A stretch of DNA of 49,546 nucleotides from Flammeovirga aprica JL-4 (GCF_012844305.1 NZ_JABANE010000068.1:1-49546), one strand, 5' to 3'. Counted from the stretch's first letter, positions 35,195-43,925 are shown. The notes: a model not told the origin generated them from the sequence alone. A program made the numbers and translations.

Positions 35195-36409
35195 ATGGAA
35201 GAAAATACAGGGACATCCTCTACAAAACTATTAGTTATAATTGGAGCTGTTTTCGGTGGTGTTTTACTTTTGACTACTATCTTCTTTTTTATCTTTAGTG
35301 ATGACGAGGAAATTGACCCTCAGCTCGTAACTATTGATGAATTTATCAAAGAAAAAGCAATATGGGAGTTGAATGGGGATGCCGTTGAAGGAAGTGCCGT
35401 AGCTATTACTTTGCGTCTGCCCAACATGAATATCAAACAAGTAGAGAATGCTGTTGAACGTGCAGATCAAAGCGTAAGGCAGGTAGATGCTGATATTAAA
35501 AAAATATGGAATTCACTTGGTGACGATACGGGCGATCTGGAAAACAGTCTTCGAAATTTGCAAGAGGAACTTTCTGGGATGTCTGATATTTATGAGCACA
35601 CTGAAGTGATTGCCGGACAAATCGCCGTGGATGATGCTTCAGGAAAAAGTGGTGCTGTGCAGTCAGCGGTTGTACGTCTTTTATCTACAAGAGATGGCTA
35701 TATCAGAGATATTAATTTGATGCAGGAAAATATTGATAAGGTATTGAATGTGTTGAATGACGCTAAAAATCAAAATGCCTCAGTAGGCGGTGTTACGCAA
35801 GCTATTGAAGAATTAGAAGTAGCCAATACCCGCCTGTTTGAAGAGGGAAGGTCGCTATTAAGAACTTTATTTGCATTCGAATATGTTTATAATCAACACC
35901 GTAAGGCTGGTGATGATGGAGAGCGAATTGATGTATTTTATATTGCTTTGCAAGATTACCTTTATGATAAAATTATTGTAAAGCACTCTCAGGATAATTT
36001 CTATCGTAAAAAAGGGAAATTTGATAATGTAGTGGCGGAAACTAAAGAACGATTAGGTTCTTTGGATGAAGTGGTGGCGCTACAACAGAAAAGAGAAATG
36101 AAGCTCAATGAATACAATAAGTTGTCAGAACATCTTGGTGCTTTAAATGAGCTTTATGGTAATGCTGGTGTTTCTATTACGGCTGATAATTTCACTTCGA
36201 TGGATTTTGTCACGGATGATGAGTGGGAATACTCTATCTCTGAAGAAAATGCCCACACTCCGCTTGTGGTAGTTTACAGGGTAGAGGGAACTCCATTGTC
36301 TTCTGGCGTTGTAGTAGCGAAGGCCTCTTACAATTTATCATTTGAAAATGAAGATGGTGATCAGCTAATTCTTCCAGGTAAATTAGAAAATGAGGTGAGT
36401 GCACAGTAG
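35195..36409 (+). CDS. Membrane-anchored coiled-coil protein of unknown function
   Basis: No family recognised. 404 residues: short N-terminal tail, one membrane helix (about 12-33, LLVIIGAVFGGVLLLTTIFFF), then an extracytoplasmic or cytoplasmic domain rich in heptad-like helices (about 80-320: NAVERADQSVRQVDADIKK, LQEELSGMSDIYEH, TQAIEELEVANTRL). The last ~80 residues look beta-rich (WEYSISEENAHTPLVVVYRV...SYNLSFENEDGDQLILPG). Orientation in the membrane is not clear. It stands 77 bp before the Dabb gene on the same strand but with no other shared signal. Two palindromic elements lie directly upstream. Confidence 0.75.
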   Translation: MEENTGTSSTKLLVIIGAVFGGVLLLTTIFFFIFSDDEEIDPQLVTIDEFIKEKAIWELNGDAVEGSAVAITLRLPNMNIKQVENAVERADQSVRQVDADIKKIWNSLGDDTGDLENSLRNLQEELSGMSDIYEHTEVIAGQIAVDDASGKSGAVQSAVVRLLSTRDGYIRDINLMQENIDKVLNVLNDAKNQNASVGGVTQAIEELEVANTRLFEEGRSLLRTLFAFEYVYNQHRKAGDDGERIDVFYIALQDYLYDKIIVKHSQDNFYRKKGKFDNVVAETKERLGSLDEVVALQQKREMKLNEYNKLSEHLGALNELYGNAGVSITADNFTSMDFVTDDEWEYSISEENAHTPLVVVYRVEGTPLSSGVVVAKASYNLSFENEDGDQLILPGKLENEVSAQ

Positions 36410-36486
36410 CTTTTAAAAAGTAAGCCGTTTGCTTTTAATTTATGGAAAGGTTCCTAATTTTGTGTTGAACAATAAAACACAGACAG

Positions 36487-36780
36487 ATGATTAATCATAC
36501 AGTACTTTTCAAATTAAAAGAAGAGACAACTGCTACTCAAAAGCAGGAACTTATTGACGCTTTACAAGCTTTAGGTGAAAAAATTGATGAGTTGAAAGAG
36601 ATTCAAGTGAAGGAAAACTTCTCAGACCGTTCAAAAGGTTTTGATGTAGTTCTTTATTCTATCTTTGATTCAAAAGAAGATTTAGAGTCTTACCAAGTTC
36701 ACCCAGCACATGTAAAAGTTGTAGGTGAAAATGTAAAGCCAATTTTAGAAGATATTCTTGTTGCGGATATTGAGTACTAA
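36487..36780 (+). CDS. Dabb (stress-responsive A/B barrel) domain protein
   Basis: A 97-residue single-domain protein of the dimeric ferredoxin-like Dabb family. It shows the usual INHTVLFKLKEETT start, a helix (about 20-37), KENFSDRSKGFDVVLYSIFDS and the closing HPAHVKVVGENVKPILEDI. Cytoplasmic. Family members include small stress-induced proteins and some enzymes of polyketide or aromatic metabolism; the reaction here is unknown. It is followed by a strong terminator. Confidence 0.92.
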   Translation: MINHTVLFKLKEETTATQKQELIDALQALGEKIDELKEIQVKENFSDRSKGFDVVLYSIFDSKEDLESYQVHPAHVKVVGENVKPILEDILVADIEY

Positions 36781-36796
36781 TATTTGTATCAAATGC

Positions 36797-36833
36797 AAAA
36801 AAGCCATTACAACCGAAATTGTAATGGCTTTTT
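36797..36833 (+). terminator. Terminator after the Dabb gene
   Basis: AAAAAAGCCATTACAA (36797-36812) and TTGTAATGGCTTTTTTT (from 36819) form a perfect stem with a 6-nt loop and a T-run. It is symmetric and may also serve the convergent 36949 gene. Confidence 0.9.
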
Positions 36834-36898
36834 TTGTATGAAGAATGCCGTTCTTAAAGTGATTTTATAGTGGTCAAATTAGAAGCTATATAACGTTT

Positions 36899-36940
36899 TC
36901 ACGAACCACAATAAGGACCATTTTATCTTCATTCTTAATT
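36899..36940. repeat. ACGAACCAC-family element, right arm only
   Basis: CACGAACCACAATAAGGACC followed by TTATCTTCATTCTTAATT matches the right arm of the 15260-15401 element. A matching left arm is not clear, so this is a partial or decayed copy. It lies between a terminator and the end of the 36949 gene. Confidence 0.5.
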
Positions 36941-36948
36941 ATCAATGA

Positions 36949-37635
36949 CTAGTTTCTTCCGCCACCTCTGTGACCTTTACCACCTTTGTGATGCTTCATT
37001 CTCTTCATTTGTCTTTTTTCCATCTCGTCAGCAATTTCATCTACTGATTTTGAAGGGTCCATTAAGACAAACATCACTGGCTGATAGTGGCCCATCATAC
37101 CTTGCCCCATTTTGCCTCTTCTACCGTGGCCTTTACCTTTTCCTTTACCGTCTTTTCCTTCTTTATTTTCAGGCTTATATTTCTCCATAATGGCTTGCAT
37201 ATCGCTTTTCCATTGCTCTTGTTGCGTTTTTGTAGAAGCTTTGATAGCCTCTAAGTCAGCCTCATGATTGTCTACAATTTCCCAAGCGGCAGTAGTGATA
37301 TGACGCATTTCTTTTTCCATTTCCTGACGCTCTTTTTGTTGTGCTTCAGTAGGTTCACCTTCAGGACGTTTCATTCCTTCTTTCTTTTTTGAAAGTGCGT
37401 CCATTCTGCTTCTCAAAGAAACCAATGTTTTCTTTTCAGATTTCGAGAGCTTTTTATCAAAGTCTTTTCTGTTTTCCAAAACAACAGGAAGGACCTGTGC
37501 TTTCATATACGCTTTGATTTCTTTACGAGCTTCTTCTCTTTTCTTTTTCTTTTCCTCTTGAGCGATTCCTGCAAATGATACAGCTAGAGTAGCGACTGTG
37601 ATTAATGATAAAATAAAAACTTTAGATTTTTTCAT
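36949..37635 (-). CDS. Exported basic protein with His/Gly/Lys-rich tail
   Basis: No family assigned. 228 residues from the ATG at 37635, which gives a signal peptide (MKKSKVFILSLITVATLAVS, cleavage near GIAQE); an in-frame ATG at 37680 would hide it. The body is helical and very charged (EEKKKKREEARKEIKAYMKA, LSKSEKKTLVSLRSRMDAL), which recalls the Spy/CpxP fold of periplasmic chaperones. The C-terminal part is rich in Gly, Lys, His and Met (GKGKGHGRRGKMGQGMMGHY; HHKGGKGHRGGGRN), which may bind metal. Convergent with Dabb. A Spy-like chaperone or metal-binding role is inferred. Confidence 0.75.
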   Translation of the reverse strand: MKKSKVFILSLITVATLAVSFAGIAQEEKKKKREEARKEIKAYMKAQVLPVVLENRKDFDKKLSKSEKKTLVSLRSRMDALSKKKEGMKRPEGEPTEAQQKERQEMEKEMRHITTAAWEIVDNHEADLEAIKASTKTQQEQWKSDMQAIMEKYKPENKEGKDGKGKGKGHGRRGKMGQGMMGHYQPVMFVLMDPSKSVDEIADEMEKRQMKRMKHHKGGKGHRGGGRN

Positions 37636-37767
37636 GACACTAATTTTTATAATTGTTTTGTTTGATTTTGTATACTCCAAAGGTCATGTCTGGGATTCAA
37701 TATTGATAATGATTTCAACGAACGTTCTTCTTTTTTCAACCAACGAACAAAAACAAGGGCATAAAAA

Positions 37768-37794
37768 AAGTCCCAAGCATGACACTTGAGACTT
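37768..37794 (-). terminator. Terminator of cysH
   Basis: AAGTCCCAAG (37768-37777) and CTTGAGACTT (37785-37794) form a stem with one internal mismatch; on the minus strand it is followed by seven T. It lies just after the cysH stop. Confidence 0.8.
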
Positions 37795-37825
37795 AATTTG
37801 TTCCATTGTATTACCAGTTAGTATC

Positions 37826-38533
37826 TTACAAGCTAGTATGTAAGCCACATTCAGTTTTGGCTTTACCGGCCCATCTACCCGAACGGTCATCTGACCATAA
37901 AGGCTTTGTAGGATCAGCTTTTGCCGTACAAGGCAAGCAACCTACACTAAAATATCCTTTAGCAATAAGTGAGTGTAAAGGAAGTTTTCTTTCATTGATG
38001 TATTGGAATACCATTTTCGAGTCCCAGTCTAAGATAGGGTGGTATTTGATAACACCATGCTTTGCAACTTCTTCCTTTTGCATTTGAGCACGTACTGCAG
38101 ATTGTCCTTTTCTGATACCATTAATCCAAACGTCGTTTTCTTTAAGGATATCTTCTAAAGGCTCAACCTTGTTGATATGACAACATCTATCATGATGATG
38201 AACATGAAGAGGTTCGCCATTTTCATCCACTTGTTTATCAACAGGGATTTTCGACTTCAAGTCTATAATATTTAATCCAAGCTTCTTGGCTAATTGATCT
38301 CTAAATTCGATTGTTTCAGGGAAATGATAATTCGTATCTAAAAAGTATACGGGTATATTTTTATCAACTCTGCTGATGATATCCAACAAAACAACACTTT
38401 GTGGTTGGAATGATGAACTAGCGAAAATCTTTTTCCCTTCCGAATGATAGGTAGCCACCTGCTTTGCGATTTCATCAACTCGCTGATCAAATGATATTGC
38501 TGAAGCTTGTGGAATGATGCTTTGCGATGACAT
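37826..38533 (-). CDS. cysH: Adenylyl-sulfate reductase, [4Fe-4S] type (CysH)
   Basis: Reduces adenylyl-sulfate (APS) to sulfite in assimilatory sulfate reduction. 235 residues: ATP-pyrophosphatase-like start FASSSFQPQSVVLL, TNYHFPET, then the cluster ligands CC (C117, C118) and CLPC (C199, C202), which mark the APS-specific, iron-sulfur type rather than the PAPS-only type. The C-terminal ECGLH holds the catalytic Cys229. A run HVHHH (110-114) just before the CC pair is unusual. Cytoplasmic. No cysD/cysN neighbour is in the window. Sulfate set free by the PUL sulfatases could feed this pathway; that link is inferred. Confidence 0.95.
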   Translation of the reverse strand: MSSQSIIPQASAISFDQRVDEIAKQVATYHSEGKKIFASSSFQPQSVVLLDIISRVDKNIPVYFLDTNYHFPETIEFRDQLAKKLGLNIIDLKSKIPVDKQVDENGEPLHVHHHDRCCHINKVEPLEDILKENDVWINGIRKGQSAVRAQMQKEEVAKHGVIKYHPILDWDSKMVFQYINERKLPLHSLIAKGYFSVGCLPCTAKADPTKPLWSDDRSGRWAGKAKTECGLHTSL

Positions 38534-38627
38534 ATTCTTTAACTTTTATTTAATCTACTAATTATATAGGATAAATGCGAATTAATAAAAGAATCTACTT
38601 TTTTCAAAATTTTATCACAAAAAAAAA

Positions 38628-38651
38628 GATTCATTTACGTATAAATGAATC
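38628..38651 (-). terminator. Terminator after the Ig-repeat gene
   Basis: GATTCATTTA (38628-38637) and TAAATGAATC (38642-38651) form a perfect 10-bp stem with a 4-nt loop; on the minus strand nine T follow. It ends the 38695 gene before the cysH promoter region. Confidence 0.9.
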
Positions 38652-38694
38652 CTTTTTACTGTATTGAGAGTAAGTTGATTACTAAAATAACAAC

Positions 38695-39876
38695 CTAAAA
38701 ACCCCTTTTTAATTCTATGCTAGCCCTAATTGGTCTTGAAATATTACCAGCTTCATCCTTGAATTTGGCATAAACATATTTCATTCCGTCTGTCTCACCA
38801 CTTAGTTTCCAGTTAGAGATAGAAGGCTGTACTTGTTGCCAGTGTGCCCCTTGGAAAGAGGAAGTATTGCTGACCATCATCATGGTTGCATCATCCCCGT
38901 CTAGCTGAAGAACCACAAGCTTATTGATATTTTTAGTTGACTCTGCACCGTGATCGATTACAAGAGTAATATTTTGAGGTGCGCTCGTATCTATAGAAAT
39001 ACTTGAAGAGTAGGTCTGTGTTTGATTGCCAGCAAGGTCTTTATATTTTACGAATACCTGCTTTGGACCATCTCCATCAGAAAGCTTATAGCTTTTTTTC
39101 GTCGCATAAGGTTCCCATGTTGCTCCATCAAAATTACTGCTTTGTGCTACAATCATTGAATCGGCTTGTCTACAGAAAAACGACAGATCCACTTTATGAT
39201 CTTGTCTGTTGGTTATTTTCTGTCCAGCATTGATGGTCAGTTTACCGGCAAAAGGTGCTGTTCTATCCACAATGATTTCATCCGTAATCACTGGAGTAAT
39301 ATTGCCTGCCTGATCTCTGTATCGAGCATATATTTTGCGAACACCGTCATCTCCTGGAGCCAAATCCCATTCTACATACTCATCTTGAATCAATCGCCAC
39401 TTATTGCCATGGAAGGCAGAAGTATTACTGATCTGAAAATATTTGGCACCTTTATGTCCTAAAATAACGCCGACTTTAAGGCTGTTGGGATCTGTAAAAT
39501 ATTTCGTTGGTACGTCAATTTTTACAGAAATGTCAGAAGGAGGAGTCGTATCCAGTATTATTTTTTTCATTAATACTTTAGATTCGTTTCCATCCGCATC
39601 TTTAAATTTAAAATAAACTTCCTTTACTCCGTCACCATTTGAAAGGTGATAAGAGAATAACTTTGAAAATTTTATCCATCTAGCTCCCTCAAAAGATTTT
39701 GATCCACTAGCCATCATCTGTGTAATACCTACGCCATGAATCTCTATTTCAATGTGCGTCGAATTAGAATATTTTCCAGACTTAAATATTATTCTTGTAC
39801 GGTCTAAAGAGTTTTGAGCGATGGATTGTATGCTAAAAATAAATATTGATAGTATTGAGATAAATAAGATTCTCAT
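38695..39876 (-). CDS. Secreted protein with four Ig-like repeats
   Basis: 393 residues with a signal peptide (MRILFISILSIFIFSIQS, cleavage near IAQN) and four similar ~90-residue beta-sandwich repeats. Each repeat ends in a YxKFKDxxGN-type strand: YFKFKDADGNES, YARYRDQAGNIT, FVKYKDLAGNQT, YAKFKDEAGNIS, and each carries a SxxFxGAxW or SxAFHGxxW element. Linkers such as IVDRTAP and SIDTSAP separate them. This is a bacterial Ig-like surface or periplasmic scaffold with no catalytic motif. The C terminus (SIELKRGF) has no clear sorting domain. Monocistronic, with its own terminator. Confidence 0.85.
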   Translation of the reverse strand: MRILFISILSIFIFSIQSIAQNSLDRTRIIFKSGKYSNSTHIEIEIHGVGITQMMASGSKSFEGARWIKFSKLFSYHLSNGDGVKEVYFKFKDADGNESKVLMKKIILDTTPPSDISVKIDVPTKYFTDPNSLKVGVILGHKGAKYFQISNTSAFHGNKWRLIQDEYVEWDLAPGDDGVRKIYARYRDQAGNITPVITDEIIVDRTAPFAGKLTINAGQKITNRQDHKVDLSFFCRQADSMIVAQSSNFDGATWEPYATKKSYKLSDGDGPKQVFVKYKDLAGNQTQTYSSSISIDTSAPQNITLVIDHGAESTKNINKLVVLQLDGDDATMMMVSNTSSFQGAHWQQVQPSISNWKLSGETDGMKYVYAKFKDEAGNISRPIRASIELKRGF

Positions 39877-40495
39877 TGTGAATTTTTCTAATAAATAAAA
39901 TTATTCTTTACGTATACAGTTCAAAAATTGTTCAAAAAGTAACCCTAAATTATTTTTATGAGAGTACTACGCTAAAAATTTATCAATAGTGATACTATTT
40001 CAGTCTTTAGAGGAAGTCATCTCAAAACAATCATAGGACTCATTAAAACATGATTTTGTTCTGATACTTGCCTTTTAGTATGTACAACGTTGGTAATTGC
40101 AAAAATAGTACTCAATTAAGTAATAAGACAAAAGTAAATTGATATTTTATAGCAAAGATTACTATTCTCAACCTAGCGATTTCAACGAAAAAACCTTTTT
40201 GAAATATTACATTTTCTTACGTATTGAAGTTTGTTTAACACGAATCCAAAATAGATTTGTACATTTGGTCTGCGAATTGTAATGCATTAACGGAACAAGA
40301 TTTGTTAGTATAGAAATATCGAAGTTATTTTATTAGAAAAAGCCTTTGAGAATCATCCTTTGATGAATTGAGAGGTATTTAATGAAAAACTTGTATTTTT
40401 TTTGTTTTTCATTTGAATTTGGAGAATAATTTCAGATTACATTTGTTAATTTATCGTAATTACTATCAAGTTAGAATATTGTTAAGAAGTCGGAT
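39877..40495. other. Long divergent intergenic region with decayed TAAGTACT-type elements
   Basis: 619 bp without a gene. Near 39950-40020 is an inverted copy of the GTACTACGC...AATAG...CTATT core seen at 27309-27469; near 40118-40134 is an end, TAAGTAATAAGACAAAA. Fragments between them match only weakly, so these are probably remnants of one or two elements. The region should also hold promoters for both flanking genes. Confidence 0.55.
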
Positions 40496-41620
40496 ATGTT
40501 TTGTTGCACTAAAAAGATAAATTCATTTTTTTTCTGTTTTGCTATTATTTCTTCAATTTGGATTGACCAAACTATTGCGCAAGAAGTAACAGAAGGACAT
40601 TCATATACTCCTGCAAGTTTATCTCAGGAGCCTGTACAAGTGAAAAAGGAATTGTTTCCTACCAGTTCATCTGAGGTAGGGGATACAACTTTTACAATAT
40701 ATGGAGATGCGTCGATCCCTTTCAAAATTTATTTTGTAAACGGACCGCAGTATGATAACATCTTTAACCCTAACCCTACTGGGATTATTTTAGGGAATAG
40801 AGAGTTTAATTTTTTCTGTTCGATGGAAAAATCTATCAGACAGAACTACTCCAATGTATTGGAAGCAAAAGAGTTTGAATATTTAGGTAGAAGCTACCTG
40901 ATGTTGGTGTCCTTCAGAGAAGATTGTTTGGGGGATAATTGTAGATACCGTTGTTATAATGTGTTTGATGTTACAGATCCAGCACAAATCCGACAAACCT
41001 CTTTTTCTAGTTTATACCAAGGAACAGACAGCTTCGGTGATTTTAACAACGATGGTAAACTGGACTTCCTAAGGGTTGCTCCTAAGCCACCAAAAGATCA
41101 ACAGCCAGGGGAATTAGTAAATAACTACCTCATAACGGCTTACACAATGAGAAGAGGTATCCCGAAACAATTGACGGATCAGGGTAACTCTTATTATTTA
41201 TATGTAGAAGGAGATGAAGAAGCCAGACAATTTAATGTACTGCAAGCTTACTGGTTCTTCAATGTGAAAAATAAGGAAGGTTCTGACGCAGAGCCAACCA
41301 CCTATTTTGCAGAATATATCTCTTTTGACCCTATGTATAGATACCTATACAACCCCAACGGCGTGAGAATAGAGAAAAACAGATGGTCTGTACTGATTAC
41401 TGATGTAGGTGACCTTGAGTCCGCTCAGGAGCACTGTCATATTGTTCAAGAATATGAAATCGAAGATGTTTATATTATGATTGATCAATATAGTGGTGAT
41501 ATCACCTATCAGGTTTTTGCTGGAAACTTTGTAAGTAAAGAAAGTGCAGAATCTTATCTGAAAATCTTGAATTCTTATGGTGTTGATGGTCAATTGACAG
41601 ATTTCTTGAAATCCTATTAA
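40496..41620 (+). CDS. Exported protein with FG-GAP-like Ca loop and C-terminal SPOR-like domain
   Basis: 374 residues with an N-terminal signal segment (about 10-29, ending near TIAQE). A DFNNDGKLDF stretch (about residues 182-191) is a calcium-binding FG-GAP/dockerin-type loop. The last ~60 residues (SGDITYQVFAGNFVSKESAESYLKIL...) fit a SPOR domain, which binds denuded peptidoglycan glycan strands. The middle is not recognised. Likely periplasmic or envelope-associated. It precedes a TPR gene in the same direction with 131 bp between, which contains a 9-bp inverted repeat (41651/41688). Confidence 0.75.
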   Translation: MFCCTKKINSFFFCFAIISSIWIDQTIAQEVTEGHSYTPASLSQEPVQVKKELFPTSSSEVGDTTFTIYGDASIPFKIYFVNGPQYDNIFNPNPTGIILGNREFNFFCSMEKSIRQNYSNVLEAKEFEYLGRSYLMLVSFREDCLGDNCRYRCYNVFDVTDPAQIRQTSFSSLYQGTDSFGDFNNDGKLDFLRVAPKPPKDQQPGELVNNYLITAYTMRRGIPKQLTDQGNSYYLYVEGDEEARQFNVLQAYWFFNVKNKEGSDAEPTTYFAEYISFDPMYRYLYNPNGVRIEKNRWSVLITDVGDLESAQEHCHIVQEYEIEDVYIMIDQYSGDITYQVFAGNFVSKESAESYLKILNSYGVDGQLTDFLKSY

Positions 41621-41650
41621 TTTTTCTATAACGAAATACTTAATTGAAAT

Positions 41651-41696
41651 ACTAAAGTGGCATAATTATTAGTTTTAATACTAGAAGCACTTTAGT
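41651..41696 (+). promoter_or_regulatory. Inverted repeat between the SPOR-like and TPR genes
   Basis: ACTAAAGTG (41651-41659) and CACTTTAGT (41688-41696) are exact inverted copies with a 28-nt loop. There is no strong T-run. It is either a weak terminator or a transcript hairpin. Confidence 0.45.
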
Positions 41697-41751
41697 TTCA
41701 AAGTTTTTTTAATAACAATACAAGAGAAAGTAATTCATTTTTATAGCATCT

Positions 41752-43095
41752 ATGAAACTATCACACTTAAATATTATACTGTCCTTATTCTGTTCATTAA
41801 TTTTTGTCACGGAATTAAAAGCTCAGGGAGATGCCGCAAAAGCACATCTTGAAACAGCTGACTTCCTTTTAGCGAACAACCGCTATAGTGAGGCACTTGA
41901 GGAATTAGACAAGGCAATACAAGCTAACCCTTCTGATGGTAGTGTTTATTTCAAAAAAGCAAATACACTACTGGCTATTACAAAATTTAATGATGCTATT
42001 AAAACATTAGAGGCTTGTGTACAATCGGATCCAAGTTTTTTCAGAGCGTATGAAATGCTGGGCGATCTGTATTCTCAGAAGAAAAAACCTTCTGAAGCTG
42101 TAAAATATTATGATTTAGCTTTCCAAAAGGACGAAAATATTGATCAAAAATATCTTTATAAGCTTAAAATCTTAGATATCTTGGATCAAGCGAATAGACA
42201 CCGTTTTTCTAAAAAACATATTGATGATTTAAGAAAATTAAATTTAGCGGAGTCTTTTGATTTGGATTACTATGAAGCAATGTACTGGAATGAAATGGAT
42301 CATCCAGAAAAAGCGGAGGAGTTAATGGCAAAAATTATCGGTGATATTGAGCCTTTATCAGGTAATGAGAGATATTATTATCAATACATTTGGTCATTAT
42401 TCAATCAAGGAAAATACAAAGAAGCAAGTGAGTGGATGGACAAAATGACCACTAACGAGGCGGAAGCAATGTTTACGATCTTTAGAGAAGAATATTACTT
42501 CAGTTTGGCACAGACTTACTTCCAAGTAATGGATTACCCTAAGTCGCAGAAAATGATTGATATTACTTTAGGTATCAACTCATCTTATATTGAGGCATTT
42601 GACTTGCAAAAGCAATTAGCAGCAATTCATACTGATAAAACTAAAGTAATTGCAGCACAAGATAGAGCTTTAATGGCGGAAAAAGATATCAAGAAGCGTT
42701 CTCAAAAGTTACTTGAATTAGCCACTCTAAATTATCAATCTGAAGATTTTGCAACGGCATATATTCACTTAGAGGAATTCCAAGATGCATTGCCTCAAAA
42801 TGAGAGAAATATCAACGTGATCTTCATCAAAACCATGTGTGAGAAAAACCTTGGTGAGATTGGAGGTTCAACAGAGAAATTGAAAAAAGTGATTCACAAT
42901 CCAAGTATCACTCCTCCTGTAAAGGCAAAGTATAATTTTGCTATCGCATTGGTATATAAAGAAATTGGAGATTATAAAAATGCAGAGACTTTCTTGAAAG
43001 CCGCTTATGGAGGTTCTTATAAGAGTGCTGTAAGATATGAGTTTTCGGATATTCAGAAGCTGAAAGATCTTAAAGAAATTGAATCTACGAATTAG
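41752..43095 (+). CDS. Exported TPR-repeat protein
   Basis: 447 residues with a signal peptide (about 1-24, ending ELKAQG), then TPR helices: AKAHLETADFLLANNRYSEALEEL-type units, NPSDGSVYFKKANTLL, SFFRAYEMLGDLYSQKKKPSEAVKYY, and further units to the C-terminal IALVYKEIGDYKNAETFLKAAY. No catalytic domain. Periplasmic scaffold or outer-membrane assembly partner; such proteins are common in Bacteroidota beside envelope genes. It follows the SPOR-like gene and ends in a good terminator. Confidence 0.88.
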   Translation: MKLSHLNIILSLFCSLIFVTELKAQGDAAKAHLETADFLLANNRYSEALEELDKAIQANPSDGSVYFKKANTLLAITKFNDAIKTLEACVQSDPSFFRAYEMLGDLYSQKKKPSEAVKYYDLAFQKDENIDQKYLYKLKILDILDQANRHRFSKKHIDDLRKLNLAESFDLDYYEAMYWNEMDHPEKAEELMAKIIGDIEPLSGNERYYYQYIWSLFNQGKYKEASEWMDKMTTNEAEAMFTIFREEYYFSLAQTYFQVMDYPKSQKMIDITLGINSSYIEAFDLQKQLAAIHTDKTKVIAAQDRALMAEKDIKKRSQKLLELATLNYQSEDFATAYIHLEEFQDALPQNERNINVIFIKTMCEKNLGEIGGSTEKLKKVIHNPSITPPVKAKYNFAIALVYKEIGDYKNAETFLKAAYGGSYKSAVRYEFSDIQKLKDLKEIESTN

Positions 43096-43116
43096 AATTC
43101 AATGAAAAATATAGAG

Positions 43117-43153
43117 AGGTCAACCTTATTTATTGAGGTTGGCCTTTTTTTTT
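43117..43153 (+). terminator. Terminator after the TPR gene
   Basis: AGGTCAACCT (43117-43126) and AGGTTGGCCT (43136-43145) form a stem with one G-T pair, followed by a run of T to about 43153. A palindromic element begins 35 bp further on. Confidence 0.85.
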
Positions 43154-43187
43154 GAAAAAAATCGGTGACATTTTTTATCGGTAGATA

Positions 43188-43350
43188 TAAGCAGTTGAAC
43201 ATTTGAAATTGGGAGAAATTGGATAATTATTTTTTAGTCTAATCAAGGTAGAATAGAAGAGCATAGCCATAGTTACGTGATGATATTCTAACGCAGAGTA
43301 GGCTAAAAAAGAAAATTCAAAACTTCCAATTTTAATTGTACAACTGCTTA
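43188..43350. repeat. Covarying ~163-bp palindromic element, copy 2
   Basis: Ends TAAGCAGTTG (43188-43197) and CAACTGCTTA (43341-43350) are perfect inverted copies. Core stem TTTTTTAGTCTA (43230-43241)/TAGGCTAAAAAA (43299-43310) and inner stem AGAATA (43250-43255)/TATTCT (43284-43289) enclose a 28-nt loop with GAGCATAGC and TTACGTGATG. The layout equals copies at 34825 and 44420, with different but still pairing stems. It fills most of the gap before the 43394 gene. Confidence 0.85.
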
Positions 43351-43393
43351 AGTAGTTGTAACAAAAAAAATTATCAACAATCAATCTACTGAT

Positions 43394-43861
43394 ATGAAAA
43401 AAATAATCTTAATTCTGTCAACATTATCAATCTTCTCATTTGCAAATCTTTCTTATGCTCAAAGCACAAAGGGTGGAGATTTTAAAGGGCCAGGAACATT
43501 AAATATTGGTTTTACCTCTGGTTTTACAAATGGAACATTAGGCTTGATGGCCGATTATGAAATAGCACAACTAGGTAAAGATTTTACAGTGGGAGCCTTT
43601 GTGGATTACCAAAGCTGGAGTGGCAAAGGAAGCTCTTTTGGAGCAGGTGCCAGATTTAGATGGTATGCAGATAGAGTTTTAAATATTACAAACCCTAAAT
43701 GGGATGTTTATGCTGTAGGTGATGTAGGGTTTGAGTTTGGACATGGTGATGCATTGCATTGGGGACTAGGTGTTGGTGCAAAATACCATATTACTGACAA
43801 TTTTGGTATTCAGGGTAATATTGGTACTGGTGCGCAAATCGGAATTAGTATAGGTCTTTAG
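43394..43861 (+). CDS. Small outer-membrane beta-barrel-like protein
   Basis: 155 residues with a signal peptide (MKKIILILSTLSIFSFANLS, cleavage near YAQS). The rest is alternating amphipathic strands rich in Gly and aromatic residues: LNIGFTSGFTNGTLGLMADYEIA, FTVGAFVDYQSW, FGAGARFRWYAD, WDVYAVGDVGFEFG, WGLGVGAKYHITDNFGIQGNIG, ending GISIGL. This is the pattern of a six- to eight-stranded porin-like barrel. No enzyme motif. Function unknown; a structural or small-pore protein is likely. Confidence 0.82.
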   Translation: MKKIILILSTLSIFSFANLSYAQSTKGGDFKGPGTLNIGFTSGFTNGTLGLMADYEIAQLGKDFTVGAFVDYQSWSGKGSSFGAGARFRWYADRVLNITNPKWDVYAVGDVGFEFGHGDALHWGLGVGAKYHITDNFGIQGNIGTGAQIGISIGL

Positions 43862-43899
43862 TTTAATATAAGAGTGAATAAAGTAAGGATTGAAAAAGG

Positions 43900-43925
43900 T
43901 AGGGTGTTGCTCTATCTTTTTTTAT
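43900..43925 (+). terminator. Weak terminator after the beta-barrel gene
   Basis: GGTAGGG pairs partly with CTCTATC across a short loop and is followed by TTTTTTT. The pairing includes a wobble pair, so confidence is moderate. Confidence 0.5.
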
